In this document: positions 12,200 to 17,437 of the stretch, piece after piece
Numbering within the stretch: the stretch's first letter is position 1
How the letters are laid out: the number at the start of each line of letters is the position of its first letter
Source of the DNA: JARBAU01 sp040414675
Lineage (GTDB): Archaea; Thermoproteota; Nitrososphaeria; Nitrososphaerales; Nitrososphaeraceae
DNA: 17,437 bases
NCBI GenBank assembly: GCA_040414675.1
Contig: JBEDUN010000062.1
Location: forward strand, 1-17,437
Reading direction: 5' to 3'
Notes under the pieces: generated by a model
What the model was told of the DNA's origin: nothing
The model's database searches: none
What the model saw: the letters and a program-made list of their open reading frames with translations, nothing else
Translations under genes and position numbers: made by a program

Positions 12200-13474
12200 T
12201 CATTTTCTACTAGTTTTAAATTTGAATCCTGATAATCTTTTTTGTATATCAGAATAATGAGAAAGTATGGTTTGTGTCTTATTTACAATTGACTTTGAAT
12301 ATTTCCACCCAAACTTTATCATGTATGGCGTAATGAATGTAGTAATTATTGTCATTGTTCCAACCATTGGAAGAAGAAATGAACTAGTAACACCAATGTC
12401 AGTTCCTCCTTTAGCTACAACAAGCGCTAACTCACCACCTGATGAAGATAACCCAATACTTGTCTTAAACGCAGTTAGATTATTGAATCCTTGAGCCCTT
12501 GCAGATACAAAAACAGTAAGAAATTTTGCCATTATTGATGCCCCTGCTAATACAATAACAGGAACTATAAAGACAGGCAAAAGTCTGATATCCATTAGCG
12601 CACCAACAGAAACAAAAAATAATGCCGCAAACATATCTCTAATTGGCGTAGCAAGCACTTTTGTGACTGAATGCACCTTGGATTCTGCTATGAGCACACC
12701 AGCAAAGAATGCTCCAGTTGCCACAGATATTCCAATTTCATATGCTACAAAAGATAACCCAAATGCTACTCCTAGTATTGCCACTATAAGTAAGTCGGGC
12801 TGATTTGTGCTGCCTATATAATTAACAAACTTCGGTACTACTTTTGATCCTATAAATAAAACACCTCCAATGAATGCAAGTACCGAGAGTATTGATATAG
12901 CGAGATCTCCAATCGATAATTGACCTCCACCTGTAGAGGTTGTCGATTGTAAAATTGCTAGCATCGATATTATAACAATGTCCTCAATAACTGCTACTCC
13001 TAGTATTAGAGTAGACGCCTGATCTTTTACCATATCCAATTCCTCCAATATTCTCATTACTATAACTGTGCTAGTAACTGAAACTGCAAGAGCCAAAAAG
13101 AGGCTATCCGAAAAGGAATAATGCAATACTTGTACTCCGATGACAAGACCAACAACAAATGTTCCTAATGCTTCGGACATTGCAACTACAATGGCTGTCC
13201 TACCAATCTTTCTGAGTTTCTCAATAGGAAACTCCATACCTACAACAAATAGTAGAAGGATTATTCCGATTTCTGCAAATAGATTAAGGATATTGATATT
13301 CCGAATCAAACTAAATGGTGGAGTATAGGGGCCGATGATCATACCAGCTAAAATATACCCTATTACAATAGGCTGCTTGGATTTGTAGGATAATAAAGCC
13401 ATGACTGCAGATACGATCATAATAACTGCAAAATCTTGTACTATTTGCCCAATTTCAATGCCTGTTGCCACCAC
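12200..13474 (-). CDS. CPA2-family cation/proton antiporter (Kef/Na+:H+ type), no RCK domain
   Basis: A 424-residue membrane protein with about 12 hydrophobic segments, of the monovalent cation:proton antiporter-2 family. Family marks are the N-terminal PIVIGYILAGMIIGPY block, FAEIGIILLLFVVGMEF, the SVTSTVIVMRIL segment and the acidic pair Glu164-Asp165 in AVIEDIVIISML, which would lie at the ion-exchange site. SSSGGELALVVAKGG is also typical. KefB/KefC carry a C-terminal nucleotide-binding RCK domain, but here the chain stops about 40 residues after the last helix, so gating by NAD(H) or glutathione on this chain is not expected. Substrate (K+ or Na+) cannot be read. The start is one of two adjacent GTG codons (13474 or 13471). 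It likely complements the Kdp uptake system in the same window. Confidence 0.92.
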   Translation of the reverse strand: MVATGIEIGQIVQDFAVIMIVSAVMALLSYKSKQPIVIGYILAGMIIGPYTPPFSLIRNINILNLFAEIGIILLLFVVGMEFPIEKLRKIGRTAIVVAMSEALGTFVVGLVIGVQVLHYSFSDSLFLALAVSVTSTVIVMRILEELDMVKDQASTLILGVAVIEDIVIISMLAILQSTTSTGGGQLSIGDLAISILSVLAFIGGVLFIGSKVVPKFVNYIGSTNQPDLLIVAILGVAFGLSFVAYEIGISVATGAFFAGVLIAESKVHSVTKVLATPIRDMFAALFFVSVGALMDIRLLPVFIVPVIVLAGASIMAKFLTVFVSARAQGFNNLTAFKTSIGLSSSGGELALVVAKGGTDIGVTSSFLLPMVGTMTIITTFITPYMIKFGWKYSKSIVNKTQTILSHYSDIQKRLSGFKFKTSRK

Positions 13475-13500
13475 GATTCTATATGTGATAATCTTCTATA

Positions 13501-13511
13501 CGTTATAAAAA
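13501..13511 (-). promoter_or_regulatory. Possible TATA box for the antiporter gene
   Basis: On the minus strand TTTTTATAACG lies 27-37 bases before the GTG start, the distance expected if the transcript has almost no leader. This is a common archaeal arrangement. The assignment is by position and composition. Confidence 0.4.
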
Positions 13512-13705
13512 TCTGCAGATGATAATCGCGTGCACAGTGATATCGGCATGTCAATTTTGTTAACACATACCCGCATCAGGAAATCATACTTTTGCCGTGT
13601 TAAGCTGAATATATGTTTCCAAGTTTCATCTCGAGTAAATGTTTGAGTCTAGTCTATTTTTACGTTCGGGATGTTGAATTTTTGTCTATTGGTATCACAT
13701 AGGCG

Positions 13706-13930
13706 TTGGCTCTCTGTCTTGATAGTACTCGTGATTTCATGATGAATGAATTAGACTGTGTCAAAGCTCTTGTATGTTTTGAGGCCAAGTTTAATCTGGA
13801 TTTCTTACCACTTACATTAGCTACTAATTCTATGGTTAAGATAGATTATAATATAAGATATCAACATTTAAACAAGGAAACTAAAGAAGGAAGTTTCAAT
13901 TTCAGCATAAATAGTTACCAATCAAAATAA
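13706..13930 (+). CDS. Doubtful small hypothetical protein
   Basis: A 74-residue frame from TTG 13706, with ATG alternatives at 13739 and 13742, in the spacer between two minus-strand genes. The middle (MNELDCVKALVCFEAKFNLDF) is mixed and protein-like, and the end is Asn/Ser rich. There is no recognised domain, signal peptide, membrane segment or clear Shine-Dalgarno sequence. It may be a chance frame; I keep it only because the spacer otherwise holds nothing. Confidence 0.25.
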   Translation: MALCLDSTRDFMMNELDCVKALVCFEAKFNLDFLPLTLATNSMVKIDYNIRYQHLNKETKEGSFNFSINSYQSK

Positions 13931-13988
13931 TCTTCAAGGTCTAGAGGCCAAATCGGAATCCTAAGATAAAATAGCAGGAATTCAATAA

Positions 13989-16031
13989 TCATAAATCCTT
14001 GCTACATTTTTCAGTTGTAGGATAATTGGTTATCGGCAAACTAAATCTGAATGTAGTTCCTTTTCCTTCAACATTATTTTCAGCCCATATTTTACCACCA
14101 TGAGCCTCAATAATACTTTTAGATATATACAGTCCCAGTCCTAATCCTGATTTAGATTTAGATGCAAACTTAGTAAAAAGTTTAGGCTTTATTTCTGGAT
14201 CTATTCCAGTTCCATTATCCTCTATGGCAACAATAGCACAGATTTTATCATCTTTATCATTTTTATCATCATTGTTGTTATCGTTGTGATAGTCATTGAG
14301 ATGGATCTCACTCTTTGCACATTCGGCAACTTGGATTGATACTATTATTCTAATATCTTTGGTTATGTTAATCGCATTAATTATCAAATTTGAAATAACT
14401 TCATCTATTCTCATTTTATCTGCAAATACGAATAAAGTCGTGACTTGTTTGTTAAATACAATTTCCGTATTATTATCATTATTATTATTTGTCTTAGTAT
14501 TTACAACCTGTGTATGAACAATATCACTTATAATGTAATTAATACTTTCTACTAAATCGAATCGTTCTTTAGTTAATCTCAGTGTATTGCTTTCAATTCT
14601 TGCTACATCCAAAATGTCTTTTATTAGTCTTTGAAGTCTTAGCGCGTTTCTGTTTGCAGCTGAAGCGTATCTTACTGTTAAGCTATTATCTCTATCGTTA
14701 TTATTATTTTTAATACTACTGTTATTTACATCTTCTTCCATCATTAATAATTCCGTATAACCTAAAATGGATTGTGCTGGAGTTTTTAATTCATGAGCTG
14801 CCAAATTGATAAACTCAGATTGAATTTTGGCATTTATCTCTAGTTGTTTATTAGCTGAAGACAGATGCTTATTGAGTCTTTTTAACTGTTTGTTAGATAC
14901 ATCTAATTCACCAGTTTTTTTGTCTACCTCTTTTCGTAGTATTGTATTCCATTTGATGTATATTATTATTAAAATGATTATTGCAATGCTTAAACCTATA
15001 AACAACGTAAGTGTTTCAGATCTCTGTAAAGAAAGTATATTATCTATATCAGAATAAATAGAAGATGTCGGTGTTATTAGAGCCATAAAATATTGAGGAG
15101 TATTTCTGGCAAAAATTGGTTGGGTTATAATTAATCTTTCTCCCAATCCAAGATCAAATACTTTCGTCCCTGATTGTCCAGATAGTATTAGCGCTTTTAT
15201 CAGATTGTTCAGGACAATATTGTGGTTTATAGAATGCTGAATATAGTTACTAAAGTAGTTCTTCCCAATCAGTTGTTTCATAGGATTAACTAATATAGTA
15301 CCATTCTTATCATATGCACGAAAGAACTGAGTATTTAGATTCTGAGTGTTGCCATAATTATTAAAAAATTTAGATATCGGAATTGAAATCCCTACTAATC
15401 CCAAGTATCGATTTATTGAATCTTTTTGATCTTTATTATAGTTATTATTATTATTGATTTGTCCAATAGTATTATTTATTATTGGATAAGTTATTATTAT
15501 GCTAAACTTATTATCTACAAAGGTAGAAGCATTAGAAAAGACTGGTATCAGGTTTGTTTTTGTCTTATTTACATAATCTAGACTAGAAATATTTCTGCCG
15601 ATGATACTAATCTTCTCATTGTTTGCGTTACCTTGATCATAGTTAAAACGAATGATACCGTTTTTGTCTGCAATAAAAATATTGTCAAGATATTGTCCAA
15701 GTTCAGGAGATATTTGATTTTTCATCTGTTGTATCGCTGACGATATCTTACTACTATAAACTAAATTTTGAGTCTGCAAATTAGGAGAACTGGCAATGAT
15801 TTGAAGTCTTGCTAATAGCGAATCCAGATCTGAACCTATATGCTGAGAAGTGGACTGCGCTGACTCTGTCTGTCTTTGTAGTTGTTTTTGGAATAGCTCA
15901 TTTTTTATTCGGTCTTCGGTTGCAGATTGAAGAAAATAAAACAAGACAAATACTACAGCAATTACCAAGATTATTGAGATAAAACCGATGTTCTTAAATC
16001 CAGAATAACTCCTTAAGACTGGCAATTTCAA
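13989..16031 (-). CDS. Membrane sensor histidine kinase with extracytoplasmic Cache-type domain
   Basis: A 680-residue two-component sensor. TM1 is at about 14-34, an extracytoplasmic dCache-like sensing region spans about 35-335 (IFIADKNGIIRFNYDQG, FFRAYDKNGTILVNP), and TM2 is at 340-360. A coiled linker (about 362-400) leads into the kinase core. The H-box FINLAAHELKTPAQ places the phospho-His at 413. The N-box includes Asn548, G1 is EDNGTGIDPEI (604-614) and G2 is SGLGLGLYISK (628-638). Asn/Asp/Lys-rich runs interrupt the protein at about 186-202, 436-449, 514-522 and 580-597, all in loops between motifs. The start is TTG 16031, since a stop lies directly upstream and no ATG follows nearby. 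No intact response regulator is adjacent, so it is an orphan here. The signal is unknown, and it lacks the KdpD N-terminal domain. Confidence 0.93.
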   Translation of the reverse strand: MKLPVLRSYSGFKNIGFISIILVIAVVFVLFYFLQSATEDRIKNELFQKQLQRQTESAQSTSQHIGSDLDSLLARLQIIASSPNLQTQNLVYSSKISSAIQQMKNQISPELGQYLDNIFIADKNGIIRFNYDQGNANNEKISIIGRNISSLDYVNKTKTNLIPVFSNASTFVDNKFSIIITYPIINNTIGQINNNNNYNKDQKDSINRYLGLVGISIPISKFFNNYGNTQNLNTQFFRAYDKNGTILVNPMKQLIGKNYFSNYIQHSINHNIVLNNLIKALILSGQSGTKVFDLGLGERLIITQPIFARNTPQYFMALITPTSSIYSDIDNILSLQRSETLTLFIGLSIAIIILIIIYIKWNTILRKEVDKKTGELDVSNKQLKRLNKHLSSANKQLEINAKIQSEFINLAAHELKTPAQSILGYTELLMMEEDVNNSSIKNNNNDRDNSLTVRYASAANRNALRLQRLIKDILDVARIESNTLRLTKERFDLVESINYIISDIVHTQVVNTKTNNNNDNNTEIVFNKQVTTLFVFADKMRIDEVISNLIINAINITKDIRIIVSIQVAECAKSEIHLNDYHNDNNNDDKNDKDDKICAIVAIEDNGTGIDPEIKPKLFTKFASKSKSGLGLGLYISKSIIEAHGGKIWAENNVEGKGTTFRFSLPITNYPTTEKCSKDL

Positions 16032-16222
16032 TTAAAGCTCATCTTAACAATATGGAAAATAGGAATTATTTATCATCATCTTGATTAATTTAGTAACAAA
16101 TAACCAAAAAGTAATATAGTAAGTAGTCAGAAACAAATCATTTTGGTGCTATATGCCACTTATTTGGATTTTGTTGCCAAATGATCAATTAACCATCTCA
16201 GAAACATAAAGACGATGTAACT

Positions 16223-16558
16223 TTGCAAATATTTAGAGAGGCGATCAAGCTTGGTGGAAGAACTACTGTGACTGACGAAGTAGAAGGCGGAACAGTGGAA
16301 GAAGAAAAAAGGCGCATAAAGCAAGATTATAACATACTGGAAGTAAATTCATATGAATCAGTAATTGTAGAAACTGACCGAGAACAAAAATTATGTCAAA
16401 TAAGAAGCATTAAAGACAAGAACAAATACTACGAGGTAAATGCAGAAGTAAAAACAAGTACTTGTCAGGATTTTAACTTTAGAGGTTTAAAATGCAAGCA
16501 TATCACAGCAACGAAAATAACAAAATCCAAATCAGATGTTCCTCATTTTTTGTCTTAA
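16223..16558 (+). CDS. Small SWIM zinc-finger-like protein with a lost ligand
   Basis: A 111-residue, highly charged protein from TTG 16223 (a GTG at 16268 is a later alternative). The C-terminal block KYYEVNAEVKTSTCQDFNF and RGLKCKHI matches the SWIM zinc finger layout C-x-C-x(n)-C-x-H with the typical DF-x-FRG-x-x-CKH context. Cys81, Cys91 and His93 are present, but the first ligand is Ser79 (codon AGT, one base from TGT). SWIM domains bind DNA or proteins and occur in thaumarchaeal small proteins and beside some transposases. The lost ligand may mean weakened metal binding or the beginning of decay. The preceding residues (EEEKRRIKQDYNILEV) fit the N-terminal part of such proteins. It is transcribed divergently from the histidine kinase. 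Confidence 0.6.
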   Translation: MQIFREAIKLGGRTTVTDEVEGGTVEEEKRRIKQDYNILEVNSYESVIVETDREQKLCQIRSIKDKNKYYEVNAEVKTSTCQDFNFRGLKCKHITATKITKSKSDVPHFLS

Positions 16559-16740
16559 TGGAATTACATTCTAATATGAAATTTGTGATTCAAGAAAGGT
16601 TGAACATGAAATGAAGCACCCAAGCGATAATGAAGATCCCACAAATCACATTATAGAAGAATAAGTTGGTTGTAAATATCACTTTATTTGTATAGCCATT
16701 GAAGCAAGAAATCAGAATAAACAATGTATTCTAATATGTC

Positions 16741-16957
16741 CTATCTATGATATGCTTCAGTTGCTTTTACCTTCAGGCCCATTTTTTCATCCAATTTAAT
16801 AGTTAGATGACCGATCCGACCAACTTTTGCCCTTTTGCCCTTTATATGTCAACCTACAATCTACCCATGAAGGGATTTCATTATATGCTTGTCTTTTTGG
16901 AAATCCACTTTCATCAAGTTCATTCAATCATTTCGCCAATATTTTACTACTTGTCAT
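16741..16957 (-). pseudogene. Disrupted small conserved-looking gene, family unknown
   Basis: From ATG 16957 the frame reads MTSSKILAK, then TGA (16928-16930, one base from a Trp codon), then a long protein-like stretch (LNELDESGFPKRQAYNEIPS, then WVDCRLTYKGQKGK) up to a run of A (plus-strand TTTT, 16825-16828). Beyond this the sensible protein continues in another frame (VGRIGHLTIKLDEKMGLKVK, then ATEAYHR) to TAG at 16741-16743. Dropping one A from the run joins the two parts, and the interval of 217 bases is exactly 72 codons plus one. So one gene of about 71 codons carries a nonsense change and a +1 frameshift. I do not recognise the family. Sequencing error is possible for the frameshift but less likely for the stop. 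Confidence 0.5.
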
Positions 16958-16994
16958 AAATCACGATAATACAAATCTTTATTAGAATTTTCAT

Positions 16995-17437
16995 TTATGG
17001 TGTAAATCGAAATGAATCTATGATTGTCTGCGCAATGGGAAGATATTTTTCATAGTCGCTCAACGAACCTCTGTATTCTATGAAAATCGGCCAGGTATTG
17101 TGCATCATGATAATTTCCATACTTTTTCCATGACTGATTTCTGCACTATTCTTAACGATGCCATAAACATACACAATTTTTATGTGCAGTGTTCCTGCCC
17201 AACGATATGTCGCTAGATTCAAGCGGTTTAAATCCTACATATCTACTCAACATATTGGTTTCCTCTGTAACATAGTCTTTTAATAGTGAATTACCTGAAT
17301 CTCTGCCAAGAGATATAACAAAAAAAGTTTTGTTGCTATTAGGTAATCCAAAAGCAACCTCTCCAAGGCTTTTATGCCCTATATTTGTGATCTTGTGTAG
17401 GTTCAGATTTAGCACACCATATTTTGTAAGATTTGAT
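16995..17437 (-). pseudogene. PsbP-like protein, frameshifted, 5' end beyond window
   Basis: Two overlapping minus-strand frames are parts of one protein. The upstream part, open at the right edge, ends in ESSDISLGRNTAHK and the downstream part resumes at IVYVYGIVKNSAEISHGKSM and runs to IDSFRFTP before TAA at 16995-16997. The switch falls in a run of five A (plus-strand TTTTT, 17177-17181), and removing one A restores a single frame. The layout, with LGEVAFGLP, then AHKIVY, then YLPIAQTIIDSF, is that of the PsbP-related exported proteins I associate with ammonia-oxidising archaea. These are usually lipid-anchored or secreted and of unknown role. The N-terminus and any signal peptide lie outside the window. 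Either the gene is broken, or the extra base is a homopolymer error and the gene is intact. Confidence 0.65.

Noticed and set aside
13560..13603. Inverted repeat TTAACAC/GTGTTAA upstream of the antiporter
   Set aside because: Arms are only 7 bases with a 30-base loop and are not placed against a promoter; expected by chance.

Overview
The window reads as chromosomal DNA of an ammonia-oxidising archaeon of the Nitrososphaerales (phylum Nitrososphaerota/Thaumarchaeota), most like the low-GC soil genus Nitrosocosmicus. That placement is inference. It rests on AT-rich coding DNA, frequent GTG and TTG starts, archaeal TATA-like boxes close to starts, secreted proteins of a type I associate with this group, tiny C2H2 and SWIM zinc-finger proteins, and Asn/Asp-rich expansions inside otherwise conserved proteins.

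Left part (1-3750): the 3' part of a secreted repeat-type protein (minus, open at the left edge), a doubtful one-TM protein, a 42-residue C2H2 zinc-finger protein, a dead response-regulator receiver gene, a small Cys-rich metal-binding-type protein, a secreted protein of unknown function, and a membrane-anchored PRC-barrel-like protein. A 650-base gene-free stretch follows, ending in the TATA-rich promoter region of the kdp operon.

Centre (4397-9078): a complete high-affinity K+ uptake operon, kdpA-kdpB-kdpC, followed by a 28-residue reading frame behind a perfect Shine-Dalgarno sequence that I read as kdpF. KdpB carries an N-terminal extension and an insert of about 70 residues in the nucleotide-binding domain. 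KdpC lacks a central stretch. No kdpD or kdpE is seen.

Centre-right (9334-11547): ccdA and a membrane-anchored thioredoxin protein with the DipZ-type C-terminal domain. Together these are the parts of bacterial DipZ split into two genes, probably moving reductant across the membrane to extracytoplasmic proteins. A 23-codon SD-led minicistron lies between them and its stop overlaps the thioredoxin start. A gene-poor, partly GC-richer stretch with two strong inverted repeats follows (11548-12199).

Right part (12200-17437): a CPA2 cation/proton antiporter without an RCK domain (minus), an orphan dCache-type sensor histidine kinase (minus), a SWIM zinc-finger protein missing one metal ligand, and two disrupted minus-strand genes. 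One is a short unknown frame with an internal stop and a frameshift; the other is a PsbP-like protein frameshifted in an A run and open at the right edge.

The clearest shared theme is K+ balance, with Kdp for uptake and a Kef-like antiporter for efflux or exchange. No coherent new defence or mobile system is visible. The most notable new points are the unlisted kdpF-like gene, the KdpB insert, the split DipZ pair with its minicistron, and several short or broken genes.
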